Origin: Belliella alkalica
GTDB taxonomy: Bacteria; Bacteroidota; Bacteroidia; Cytophagales; Cyclobacteriaceae
Reading direction: 5' to 3'
NCBI RefSeq assembly: GCF_022549785.1
Contig: NZ_JAKZGO010000029.1
Span: 1-41,292, forward strand
DNA length: 41,292 bases
Shown here: piece after piece, positions 24,335-32,615 of the stretch
Numbering within the stretch: position 1 is the first letter of the stretch
Layout of the letters: the number at the start of each line of letters is the position of its first letter
Notes under the pieces: model-generated
Databases searched by the model: none
Told to the model about the DNA's origin: nothing
What the model saw: the letters and a program-made list of their open reading frames with translations, nothing else
Position numbers and translations under genes: made by a program

Positions 24335-25528
24335 ATGGAAAATCTTGTAAATAAATCCAAGTTGATTGTAGGGGGTACAAGCTTGGATATAATCAGAAGC
24401 AAATATGATGAGATAGACTGGGATAGCAGGTTGATTGGGATTCTAGGTGCAAGAGGCACTGGGAAATCAACTTTAGTCTTGCAATATCTCAAAAAAAAAT
24501 ATGGTTTAAGTGATCTTGCAGCTTATTGGTCTTTAGATGATATTTACTTCAGTAATCATACTTTGATTGAGACGATTGAGAATTTTTATCAAGTTGGGGG
24601 TAGGTTTTTGGTTTTGGATGAGGTCCACAAATATCCTTCATGGGCTAGGGAGCTTAAAAATGCGTATGATTTTTATAAAGACTTGAAAGTCGTGTTTACA
24701 GGCTCTTCTGTAATTGATATGTTGAAGTTGGATGTTGATTTGAGCAGAAGAGCAATATTGTACCACCTTACTGGTTTGTCTTTTCGAGAATACTTGAATT
24801 TTGCAAATAAGATGCAGCTGCGTGTTTTTTCTTTAGATGAAATTCTATCAAACCATATAGAATTAGCTAATTCTGTTTTAGTTAAAGTTAATCCTTTGGC
24901 AGAGTTTGAAAATTATCTTAAACATGGATACTATCCGTTCTTTTTAGAAGGAACAAAAACTTATCATCTTCGAATTGAACAAATCATAAGATTGATTATA
25001 GAGACTGAACTTCAATTTATTGAAGGAATGGATATCCACAAGACCAAGAGAATCCATCAGCTACTGGGTCTAATTGCTCAAAGCGTGCCTTTCAAACCCA
25101 ATGTTGCTAAGTTGAGTGAAAAAATTGGAATTCATAGAAATACACTTACTACGTATTTCCATTATCTTGAAAAGGCGAAAATCATCAACAGTCTTTATGC
25201 TGTTGGTAAAAGCACAAGTGTTTTGCAAAAGCCAGACAAAGTATATTTGGAAAATACAAATATCAGCTATGCATTGGCAGGGGCAAAGTTAGACAAGGGG
25301 AACCTTCGAGAGACTTTCTTTTATTCTCAATTGGCAGAAAAACATCAGCTGAGTCTTCCGAATAATGGGGATTTCATGCTTGATGAAAAGTTCACCATAG
25401 AAGTCGGAGGGAAAAATAAGACAGATTTTCAAATCAAAAACCAGCCCGATTCATTTTTAGCTGTTGATGATGTACCTATTGGTTCCTACAATAGGATTCC
25501 TCTTTGGCTGTTTGGATTTGTCAGATGA
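24335..25528 (+). CDS. DUF4143-family AAA-like ATPase (ATPase 2)
   Basis: This 397-residue protein has the same domain order as the one at 18159 but low visible similarity. It has a P-loop (LIGILGARGTGKSTLVLQYL), Walker B FLVLDEVHKYPSW, a sensor motif VVFTGSSVIDM, a winged-helix segment (KPNVAKLSEKIGIHRNTLTTYFHYLEKAKI), then a DUF4143 domain with the E-x-(G)-K part of a nuclease-like site (DEKFTIEVGGKNKTDFQ). It starts two bases after a 19-bp-arm palindrome. The following lipoprotein gene is 62 bp downstream on the same strand. The function of the family is not established. Confidence 0.92.
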   Translation: MENLVNKSKLIVGGTSLDIIRSKYDEIDWDSRLIGILGARGTGKSTLVLQYLKKKYGLSDLAAYWSLDDIYFSNHTLIETIENFYQVGGRFLVLDEVHKYPSWARELKNAYDFYKDLKVVFTGSSVIDMLKLDVDLSRRAILYHLTGLSFREYLNFANKMQLRVFSLDEILSNHIELANSVLVKVNPLAEFENYLKHGYYPFFLEGTKTYHLRIEQIIRLIIETELQFIEGMDIHKTKRIHQLLGLIAQSVPFKPNVAKLSEKIGIHRNTLTTYFHYLEKAKIINSLYAVGKSTSVLQKPDKVYLENTNISYALAGAKLDKGNLRETFFYSQLAEKHQLSLPNNGDFMLDEKFTIEVGGKNKTDFQIKNQPDSFLAVDDVPIGSYNRIPLWLFGFVR

Positions 25529-25590
25529 AAGGTTTTATAGATACTAGGATTTTTAAAACTAATCACTTAATTTGTTTTAAATTCAATTTT

Positions 25591-26724
25591 ATGAAAAATC
25601 CTATTCTCTTTTTGCTTGTAATCCTCATTTGTTCATGCAGTTCTGAAAGCTCAAAATCAAATCAAGGAGCATCGATTTCGCTTCAAATAACACAGGATAC
25701 AGTCTTGGTTGATCCTGGGGACGATATCGTTATGGCAGGGACTAATATTTGGCTTTCTACTTTGAGTGAGGATAAGAAAATGTTCTATAATCTAGACAGG
25801 AAATCCTTAAAGCTCGAAATTTTTGATTTGGATGAGCTTAAGCTTGTCAAAAAAGCACAATTCAATAATGACGGACCAAATGCGCTTTCTGCATACGTCA
25901 TTAGCATAAAGAGTTGGCATGACGAAAATCTGTTTTTACAAGGCTTTGATAAAAGCGGTGTTTTTGATCTCGATGGTAACCTGATCGAAAAAAAGAGTTT
26001 ACATGCTGTAGATTATGCTTCTTCTGCTCCCGATATGGATTTTTCGTTCAAAAGTGAATACGTTTTTCTGAATGACAGCACAGTCATCATTGGTTTGATG
26101 AGTATGTTTGACAATATTCCATCCCTAGCAAAACTTCATCTGAATCAGCAAAAAATGGAGCTGATTGACTTTCCGTATGCAAAAAGGATAGATGAATTTT
26201 CGATTATTCTAGAAGGTGAAATTATGATGGCTTCGATTGGCAGTATTTATAAACACAAATTTGGCGATAAAGTACTTTTGAATTCCAATTATTTCAATGA
26301 TTGCCTGGTATTCGATCCAGAAGCAAGTGATTATGAATTGATCGAATATGAAAGCCAACTGACTTCAAACAAAAAAGAAGGTGGCCACAAGCAAAAAGTA
26401 TCTTCTAGGGATGAATTTACCGAACAACAAAAAATGTTGAGAAAACAGATTGAGTTTGGTAGGTGGGTTTGGGATGAAAGCAGTGAAAAGTTTTTTAGAC
26501 TTTCCTATTTTGATACCACAGATTCAGAAGAATCAGGATCAAACAAAACCCGGGTTTTTCTCACTGTATTTGACAAAGACCTAAAGATGCTAGCCGAAAC
26601 GGAATTGGATAGTTACAAAAAAAGACCTGGAACCTACTTCGCCAAAGATGGAACAGTCTGGATCCATGAAAATGTTGATGATGATTTGGGCTTTGTGAGG
26701 TTGAAGGTTGCTGGGGTTGGTTGA
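25591..26724 (+). CDS. Lipoprotein, probable DUF4221 / beta-propeller-like
   Basis: I start at ATG 25591, which gives a lipoprotein signal (MKNPILFLLVILICSCSSES); the frame extends upstream to 25504 inside the ATPase end but without a signal. The mature part of about 360 residues has repeated beta-strand patterns typical of a six-bladed propeller (MFYNLDRKSLKLEIFDLDELKLVKKAQF, GVFDLDGNLIEKK, DDCLVFDPEASDYELIEYE-like blocks). The opening block resembles DUF4221 proteins of Cytophagales, an assignment made from memory and so tentative. It directly precedes the decayed higBA locus, whose higB remnant begins at its stop codon. Confidence 0.75.
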   Translation: MKNPILFLLVILICSCSSESSKSNQGASISLQITQDTVLVDPGDDIVMAGTNIWLSTLSEDKKMFYNLDRKSLKLEIFDLDELKLVKKAQFNNDGPNALSAYVISIKSWHDENLFLQGFDKSGVFDLDGNLIEKKSLHAVDYASSAPDMDFSFKSEYVFLNDSTVIIGLMSMFDNIPSLAKLHLNQQKMELIDFPYAKRIDEFSIILEGEIMMASIGSIYKHKFGDKVLLNSNYFNDCLVFDPEASDYELIEYESQLTSNKKEGGHKQKVSSRDEFTEQQKMLRKQIEFGRWVWDESSEKFFRLSYFDTTDSEESGSNKTRVFLTVFDKDLKMLAETELDSYKKRPGTYFAKDGTVWIHENVDDDLGFVRLKVAGVG

Positions 26725-26725
26725 T

Positions 26726-26803
26726 GATGAATTTCAAGTGATTTTCATAAGGTTTATTGGTACTCACAAACAGTATGATAAAATTGACGTAAAAACAATT
26801 TAA
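26726..26803 (+). pseudogene. higB toxin remnant (C-terminal end only)
   Basis: In one frame the bases before the antitoxin read ...FQVIFIRFIGTHKQYDKIDVKTI and then TAA (26801-26803). From my knowledge of the HigB_toxin family (PF09907), the C-terminus typically reads VFIRFIGTHAEYDKIDA-TI, so this is a clear relic of the last ~25 residues. The rest of the toxin is missing because the lipoprotein gene occupies the space. The stop lies 2 bp before the ATG of the antitoxin relic, as in an intact higBA operon. Confidence 0.75.
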
Positions 26804-26805
26804 CT

Positions 26806-27156
26806 ATGTAGATAAGACCAATTAAAAATGAACAGGATTTCAAGGATGCTATTGAAAGAATAGAAGAATTGTAGGGAGCAAAAAAGGATAGTTTGGAGGG
26901 GGATGAATTGGACTTGTTAGTGACCCTAGTTGAATCATACGAGATGAAACATTTTCCAATTGCACCACCTGACCCTATTGATGCAATTAAGTTTCGAATG
27001 GAGCAAATGGGGATGACGAGTGCGGACATGGTTGAATATTTGGGCAGCCAAAGTAGAGTAAGTGAGATTCTTAATGGCCAAAGAAAATTGACTTTGGGAA
27101 TGATAAAATCGCTTTATAAAGGACTGAAAATTCCTGCTGATATTTTATTGACCTGA
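26806..27156 (+). pseudogene. higA antitoxin pseudogene with two in-frame TAG codons
   Basis: The frame from ATG 26806 reads as a complete HigA-type antitoxin: I-R-P-I-K-N-E-Q-D-F-K-D-A-I at the N-terminus, GDELDLLVTLVESYEMKHFP, PPDPIDAIKFRMEQMGMTSAD and an HTH (MVEYLGSQSRVSEILNGQRKLTLGMIKSL). It is interrupted by TAG at 26809-26811 (codon 2, where the family usually has Lys) and TAG at 26872-26874 (where the family usually has Trp). The part from TTG 26893 is still open for 87 residues. With the toxin truncated, selection on the antitoxin is probably lost. Confidence 0.75.
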
Positions 27157-27181
27157 TTTTTCCAAAATTGCATACCCTAGG

Positions 27182-27634
27182 TTACAATCCAAACTGCTTC
27201 AAATGATGATCCATATGCTTCCAAACAAACTTACCCCAATAATCATGATCTAGTGCACCGAAAACCGGATGTTGCGCCTCTAACTTATGTTCTAAATTTT
27301 TGAATTGATTTAGAAGGTTCAAAAACTTGGATTTTTCTTCTTCAAATTTTTCTACATCTACTTTACCTTTCACATCAAATCTCTTGGCTCCACGAGCACC
27401 TTTTGGGAAGTCTTTTTTGATGTGGAAAAATATGAATTTAGATATACGTTGTTTTAGAGTAGGTTTTTGATTGCTTTTTTGGGCATTTAGAATTGCTTGA
27501 TTCCCAATATTACAGTGAAAGAGCATTTCTGTGGCATTCATAGAGCCCCAAAGAGGTATTTGCCCTTCTTGGAGTCCTTTTATCCTAATCGAAATGTCTT
27601 CAATTGCGCCATTGTCGTAGATTGATTTACCCAT
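27182..27634 (-). CDS. DUF1569 protein (DinB-like fold)
   Basis: This 150-residue cytoplasmic protein is similar to DUF1569/DinB-like four-helix bundles, which usually hold a metal ion with three histidines. Candidate ligands are the His in EMLFHCNIGNQ and those in the C-terminal block HPVFGALDHDYWGKFVWKHMDHHLKQFGL, which is the strongest family signature. The N-terminus (IKGLQEGQIPLWGSMNATEM) is also typical. It is a single gene, convergent with the higA relic. The family's substrates are mostly unknown; some members are thiol-dependent transferases. Confidence 0.82.
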   Translation of the reverse strand: MGKSIYDNGAIEDISIRIKGLQEGQIPLWGSMNATEMLFHCNIGNQAILNAQKSNQKPTLKQRISKFIFFHIKKDFPKGARGAKRFDVKGKVDVEKFEEEKSKFLNLLNQFKNLEHKLEAQHPVFGALDHDYWGKFVWKHMDHHLKQFGL

Positions 27635-27758
27635 ATTCAGAGGATCGCTTGTTAGTTTAAAATTAAGCTTTTACCATTTCAATTGCCCAATTTAAAGAGA
27701 TTAATCAAGTGGAGAATCGAATTATAGGATTATTTATCCCTAATCCTGTAAAAACTCT

Positions 27759-28043
27759 TAACTTTGTCGCGGCATATCCAAAGAGATATGCTTTCCTATT
27801 TATATAATAAGAGAATCCACAATGTTGTGTCTCATGTAAGAAAAGGCATTATGATTTGCAGATACTCGTCAACCGAAGACAGCCAATACTTGTGCGCCGC
27901 GGTGTAGTCAACAGTATTGAAATCGTTCAATCAACAGTGTAGTTTGGCTACGGGCATTAAACTGGATACTCATATTATATGAAGGGTTATTAATTTAAAA
28001 AGCACGAATTATTCTTTTAGAAGAATATTTTGGTGTCCTTTTT
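27759..28043 (+). ncRNA. Candidate structured RNA upstream of ileS
   Basis: The gap from 27635 to 28110 holds no gene but shows the signs of a transcribed RNA. A TAACTTTG box (27759-27766) fits the Bacteroidota -7 consensus. A hairpin GCATATC/GATATGC (27772-27791) follows, then another with CACAA/TTGTG (near 27817-27829). CGCGGC (27768-27773) can pair with GCCGCG (27896-27901), and ATTGAA/TTCAAT and AGCCAA/TTGGCT lie further on. A terminator-like hairpin with a T tail ends at about 28043. I cannot match it to tmRNA, RNase P RNA or SRP RNA; a 6S-like RNA or an ileS leader are options. The transcript start is estimated. Confidence 0.45.
28000..28043 (+). terminator. Terminator-like hairpin before ileS
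   Basis: A stem built on ATTCTT/AAGAAT (28011-28016 and 28021-28026) extends imperfectly to GCAC/GTGT and AAAAA/TTTTT, with a final T run near 28039-28043. It lies 68 bp before the ileS start. Confidence 0.5.
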
Positions 28044-28110
28044 AAATTTCCAAAAATCACCTTGATCCCAAAGATCAGCATGATTTTCAATTCAAACATT
28101 AAGGAATACT

Positions 28111-31100
28111 GTGAAAAAATATCAGGAGTTTAAACAAGTTGATTATCCCAACATAGGGGAAAGTGTTCTTCAGTACTGGAAAGAGAACAATATTTTTAAT
28201 AAATCTGTGGCCAATCGAGAGGGGGCAGAGACTTTTACCTTTTTCGAAGGACCACCTTCGGCCAACGGCACACCGGGAATCCACCACGTGATGGCCCGTA
28301 CCCTCAAAGATATTTTCTGTAGGTACAAGACCCTCAAAGGATTTCAGGTTAAAAGAAAAGGTGGCTGGGACACCCATGGACTTCCGGTAGAGCTTCAAGT
28401 GGAGAAGGAACTTGGAATCACCAAAGAGGATATCGGAAAGAAAATCACCGTAGAGGAATACAATCGCAAATGCCGCGAGACGGTAATGCGATTCAAGGAT
28501 GAATGGGATGATTTGACAGAAAAAATCGGCTATTGGGTTGATTTGGATGATCCTTATATCACTTTCGATGCGAAATATATAGAGACACTTTGGCATTTGT
28601 TGAAGAGACTCTATGACAAAGATTTACTTTATAAAGGGTATACCATCCAACCTTATTCTCCTGCTGCGGGTACAGGTCTAAGTTCACACGAACTCAATCA
28701 ACCGGGCTGCTACAGAGACGTGAAGGACACTTCAATAACAGCGCAGTTTAAGCTTAAAGGAGAAGAGAATACATACATTCTCGCATGGACAACTACACCA
28801 TGGACCTTGCCTTCCAATTCAGCTTTGGCGATTGGAGAAAAGTTGGATTATGTGAAGGTGAAGACTTTCAATCCATATACTTACCACGCGCAGACGGTGA
28901 TATTGGCAAAATCTAGACTTTCCGCTTATTTCAATCCAAAAGCCAAAGAATTGTCTTTGGCTGAATACAAAGCAGGAGATAAATTGATCCCTTATGAAGT
29001 AGTAGGGGAAATGAAAGGTGCTGATTTGCTTGGTTTGGAATATGAACAATTATTCCCAATCGAAGCGATTTCTCTTCCACACCCTGCTTTCACGGTGGTC
29101 TCAGGAGACTATGTGACTACAGAAGATGGTACAGGGATAGTCCATTTGGCAAAGGCATTTGGTGCAGACGATTTTAGGACCTTGGTTCAAAACAATGTTC
29201 CTGGAGTATTTGTACAGGATGACAAAGGGAATGATATCCCAGTTGTGGATAAGCAAGGAAAATTCCTCCCGATCATCGGAGAATATTTGGCTGCCAAAAT
29301 GAAAGAACATGGAATCACTGCCCATAAAGACTACGGGGTAAATGATTTCTATGTGAAAAATTATACCGATGATAATGAAGATGACAAAGAGTACAAGAAT
29401 ACTGATGTCATTATCTCTATCATCTTAAAAAATGAAAACAAGGCCTTCAAGGTCGAAAAATACGAACACAGCTATCCACATTGTTGGAGAACTGACAAGC
29501 CAATCCTTTATTATCCATTAGAAAGCTGGTTTATCAAAACTACCGCATACAAGGATAGAATGGTGGAATTGAACAAGACGATCAACTGGAAGCCTGAGGC
29601 AACTGGAATCGGTCGTTTTGGAAACTGGTTGGAGAATTTGGTGGATTGGAACTTGAGTAGATCCAGATTTTGGGGAACACCATTGCCTATCTGGAGAACA
29701 AAAGATGGTTCGGAAGAAATCTGTATCGGATCTATTGATGAACTGAAATCAGAAATCAAAAAGTCTATCGAAGCTGGATTGATGGAATCTTCACCGATCA
29801 ATGAAGAAGAAATAGATTTGCACAGACCTTATGTGGATGATGTGATATTGGTTTCGCCAAAAGGTGTAGCCATGTATCGAGAGCCGGATTTGATCGATGT
29901 TTGGTTTGATTCGGGAGCGATGCCGTACGCACAGTGGCATTATCCATTTGAGAATGAGGAGATTTTTAATGCGAATTATCCAGCAGATTATATTGCAGAA
30001 GGTGTGGATCAGACCAGAGGTTGGTTCTTTACACTTCATGCAATTGCTGTGATGTTGTTTGACACTGTTTCATTCAAAAATGTCATCGCCAATGGTTTGG
30101 TATTGGACAAGAATGGAAATAAAATGTCTAAGAGATTGGGCAATGCCGTGGATCCTTTCAAGACTTTGAAAGAATATGGACCGGATGCCTTGCGTTGGTA
30201 TATGCTGAGCAATGCCAATCCTTGGGACAACCTGAAATTCAGCCTAGATGGAGTAGCTGAAGTACAAAGAAGGTTCTTTGGTACACTCCAAAACACTTAT
30301 AATTTCTTCGCACTCTATGCAAACTTGGATGAGTTTGTTTATGACAAATCAAAAAGTATCCCAGTAGCACAAAGGACGGAATTGGATCAATGGATCATTT
30401 CCAAGCTGCAGTCTTTAATCGGAGATGTAGAGTCTTCGATGGATAACTATGATGCGACCAAAGCTACTCGGGCGATCATGAATTTCACAGTGGATCAGTT
30501 GTCAAACTGGTATGTGAGATTGGCGAGAAAGAGATTCTGGAGAGGAGAAATGAATGCTGATAAGCAGGCCGCTTACGAAACTTTGTATGAATGTCTGATG
30601 TCATTGAGTCAATTGATGTCTTCATTCGCACCGTTTTATTCAGATTGGTTGTACAAAAACCTCACAGATTCTTCGGAAAATCAAATGGAGTCCATCCACT
30701 TGACAGACTGGGTTGGTGTAGATGCTTCCTTGATCAATAAGGACTTGGAAGAAAGCATGGATTTGGCACAAAGAATATCTTCTTTGGTTCATTCCTTGAG
30801 AAAAAATCCAAAAATCGGAATCAAAGTCCGTCAGCCATTGCAACGTATTTTGATCCCTGTTTTGAGCGAAAAGTCTAAAGTTCAAATCCAGCATGTAGAA
30901 GACCTGATCAAATCTGAAGTAAATATCAAGGCTATAGAATACATTGATGACGCTTCAGACGTTTTGGTAAAGAGTGTGAAGCCTAACTTACCTGTTTTAG
31001 GTAAGAAATTGGGTCCAAAAATGAGGTTTGTTGTTGCAGCTATCAATACTTGGGGTAAAGAGCAGATTTCTGAGATAGAGAGAAACGGCAAAATCAACGT

Positions 31101-31494
31101 TGATGTAGATGGAGAGTCATTGGAGTTGCTTTTGGAAGAGGTATTGATCAGTTCACAAGATATTCCAGGCTGGTCCGTAGCGACAGATCAGGAGTTGACT
31201 GTGGCATTGGATGTTACTTTGACAGATGAGTTGAAGCAAGAAGGGATCGCAAGGGATTTGGTCAATAGGATACAGAATCTAAGAAAAGATATGGGTCTTG
31301 AAGTTCAGGATAAGATTCATATTCAGATCGCCAAGCACGATGATTTAGTCAATGCTTCATTTGAAAATTTCGGTTCATATATCAAAACAGAAACCCAAGC
31401 CTTAAGTTTGGAAACGTTAGAAACAGTTTCTGATGCTATTGCCTTGGATATGGATGAATTTGAGTTGTCCGTTAAAGTTTTGAAAGCTAATTAG
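28111..31494 (+). CDS. ileS: Isoleucyl-tRNA synthetase
   Basis: This class I synthetase charges tRNA-Ile with isoleucine and edits valine. The 1127 residues include the HIGH-type motif region PSANGTPGIHHVMART, the editing CP1 domain (YILAWTTTPWTLPSNSALAIG, GTGIVHLAKAFGADDF), DVWFDSGAMPYAQWHYPF, and GNKMSKRLGN at about residues 669-678. KMSKR instead of KMSKS and the overall length place it with the eukaryote-like type, which is usual in Bacteroidota and which, as a group, is less sensitive to mupirocin. The start is GTG 28111; no upstream ATG fits. lspA follows by 70 bp. Confidence 0.97.
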   Translation: MKKYQEFKQVDYPNIGESVLQYWKENNIFNKSVANREGAETFTFFEGPPSANGTPGIHHVMARTLKDIFCRYKTLKGFQVKRKGGWDTHGLPVELQVEKELGITKEDIGKKITVEEYNRKCRETVMRFKDEWDDLTEKIGYWVDLDDPYITFDAKYIETLWHLLKRLYDKDLLYKGYTIQPYSPAAGTGLSSHELNQPGCYRDVKDTSITAQFKLKGEENTYILAWTTTPWTLPSNSALAIGEKLDYVKVKTFNPYTYHAQTVILAKSRLSAYFNPKAKELSLAEYKAGDKLIPYEVVGEMKGADLLGLEYEQLFPIEAISLPHPAFTVVSGDYVTTEDGTGIVHLAKAFGADDFRTLVQNNVPGVFVQDDKGNDIPVVDKQGKFLPIIGEYLAAKMKEHGITAHKDYGVNDFYVKNYTDDNEDDKEYKNTDVIISIILKNENKAFKVEKYEHSYPHCWRTDKPILYYPLESWFIKTTAYKDRMVELNKTINWKPEATGIGRFGNWLENLVDWNLSRSRFWGTPLPIWRTKDGSEEICIGSIDELKSEIKKSIEAGLMESSPINEEEIDLHRPYVDDVILVSPKGVAMYREPDLIDVWFDSGAMPYAQWHYPFENEEIFNANYPADYIAEGVDQTRGWFFTLHAIAVMLFDTVSFKNVIANGLVLDKNGNKMSKRLGNAVDPFKTLKEYGPDALRWYMLSNANPWDNLKFSLDGVAEVQRRFFGTLQNTYNFFALYANLDEFVYDKSKSIPVAQRTELDQWIISKLQSLIGDVESSMDNYDATKATRAIMNFTVDQLSNWYVRLARKRFWRGEMNADKQAAYETLYECLMSLSQLMSSFAPFYSDWLYKNLTDSSENQMESIHLTDWVGVDASLINKDLEESMDLAQRISSLVHSLRKNPKIGIKVRQPLQRILIPVLSEKSKVQIQHVEDLIKSEVNIKAIEYIDDASDVLVKSVKPNLPVLGKKLGPKMRFVVAAINTWGKEQISEIERNGKINVDVDGESLELLLEEVLISSQDIPGWSVATDQELTVALDVTLTDELKQEGIARDLVNRIQNLRKDMGLEVQDKIHIQIAKHDDLVNASFENFGSYIKTETQALSLETLETVSDAIALDMDEFELSVKVLKAN

Positions 31495-31564
31495 GAAAAA
31501 TAATTGTCACAGATGAGGGGCTTATGCGAAAAAATCCTTAAATCTGTGGCTTTAATATGAATAC

Positions 31565-32200
31565 ATGAAGTATCTAAAATATTTTGGAATTGCCTTGGCA
31601 GTGATCATATTGGATCAGGTTGTCAAATTACTGGTCCATTATCAGATGGATTTTGGAACTCCTGGACAGATCAAGATTTTCGGCGATTGGTTCAAACTGC
31701 ATTACACGACCAATCCTGGGATGGCTTTTGGAATGAAACTACCATTCGAATATGGTAAAATAATTTTGACATCTTTCAGGCTTGTAGCGATGTTTGGTAT
31801 TGGTTATTATCTCTACTATATCATTGAGAAAAAGATGCATGTTGGATACATCATTTGCATTGCGATGATCTTGGGAGGAGCGATTGGGAATTTGATAGAT
31901 AGTATTTTCTATGGTGTGTTTTTGAACAACGCACCCTATGATGCCACTACTCCATGGTTTCATGGGCAAGTAGTGGATATGTTTTATATTGATATTTGGG
32001 AAGGTTACATTCCTGACTGGGTTCCATTGTGGGGTGGAGGATATACAGCGCTATGGCCGATATTCAATATTGCTGATGCTTCGATTTTTGTAGGCGTAGC
32101 CATTATCCTCGTATTCCAAAGCCGTTTTTTCCAAGAAGAAAAAAAGGAAGAGGAAGAAGATGAAATCCAAAAGCAATTCATAGAAGAAAGCAAAGAATAG
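31565..32200 (+). CDS. lspA: Lipoprotein signal peptidase (signal peptidase II)
   Basis: LspA is an inner-membrane aspartyl protease that removes the signal peptide of prolipoproteins; this window itself encodes at least three such lipoproteins. The 211 residues have four spans and the family motifs LDQVVKLLV, TTNPGMAFGM, GAIGNLIDSIFYGVF with the first catalytic Asp, VVDMFYID, and FNIADASIFVG with the second. The extra segment between the last two motifs and an acidic tail (EEKKEEEEDEIQ) are Bacteroidota features. A terminator (32221-32250) follows. The ileS-lspA pair is a known arrangement. Confidence 0.96.
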   Translation: MKYLKYFGIALAVIILDQVVKLLVHYQMDFGTPGQIKIFGDWFKLHYTTNPGMAFGMKLPFEYGKIILTSFRLVAMFGIGYYLYYIIEKKMHVGYIICIAMILGGAIGNLIDSIFYGVFLNNAPYDATTPWFHGQVVDMFYIDIWEGYIPDWVPLWGGGYTALWPIFNIADASIFVGVAIILVFQSRFFQEEKKEEEEDEIQKQFIEESKE

Positions 32201-32220
32201 AATGAATCTTAGGCAAATGG

Positions 32221-32250
32221 GCCCTTTCAGAAATCTGGAAGGGCTTTTTT
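32221..32250 (+). terminator. Terminator of ileS-lspA
   Basis: Arms GCCCTTTCAG (32221-32230) and CTGGAAGGGC (32235-32244), with one G-U pair, are followed by six T residues. Confidence 0.85.
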
Positions 32251-32351
32251 AGTATTTGTCTTTTTGAATGGATTTGAATGCAGGGACACAATCCATGGTG
32301 TTTTAATTTAGGAACAGATTATCTTTTTTTATCGGGAAAAAGCCAATAATT

Positions 32352-32408
32352 ACATTTTTTCCCTCGAAAAAGTGTGGTGTTAATACATTTTTTCGGTTGA
32401 AAAAATGT
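32352..32408. repeat. Tandem twin hairpins in the lspA-pnuC gap
   Basis: Two related hairpins lie 33 bp apart. The first is ACATTTTTTC / GAAAAAGTGT (32352-32361, 32366-32375, one G-U pair) and the second ACATTTTTTC / GAAAAAATGT (32385-32394, 32399-32408, perfect). The loops differ (CCTC versus GGTT), so the stems and not the loops are shared. Confidence 0.6.
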
Positions 32409-32554
32409 GTTTATTAAAGCTAAAGAAAACCTTAAATCAAAAAGCCTTAAAATTATTAAATATGTATATCCGCCTTCTTACCAGTAGCTAAATAAATTGA
32501 TACATCTTTAGTCAATTGATGCACTATTAACTTATTGACAAATAACCAATAACG

Positions 32555-32615
32555 ATTATCCGCATTGTTTTATTGGTAAATTCACCTACTGGTGTCGTTG
32601 CGGATAATCATATTA
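32555..32615. repeat. Dispersed 61-bp repeat, copy 2
   Basis: This is the second copy of the repeat at 8988-9048, on the same strand. Here the outer palindrome is intact: GATTATCCGCA (32554-32564) and TGCGGATAATC (32598-32608), with an inner CACC/GGTG hairpin. It has the form of a small palindromic mobile or regulatory element. The rest of the gap to the pnuC start shows nothing I can name. Confidence 0.6.

Noticed and set aside
26806-27156. Amber-codon recoding (pyrrolysine or suppressor) explaining the two in-frame TAG codons
   Set aside because: Intact genes in this window end with TAG (for example ileS and the LOG gene), so TAG is a normal stop here; the neighbouring higB is truncated, which fits decay.
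27759-28043. tmRNA or RNase P RNA upstream of ileS
   Set aside because: There is no tRNA-like end or tag frame, and the conserved RNase P core strings are absent.
28099-28596. A 165-codon minus-strand frame opposite the start of ileS
   Set aside because: It overlaps the HIGH-motif region of ileS and looks like a shadow.
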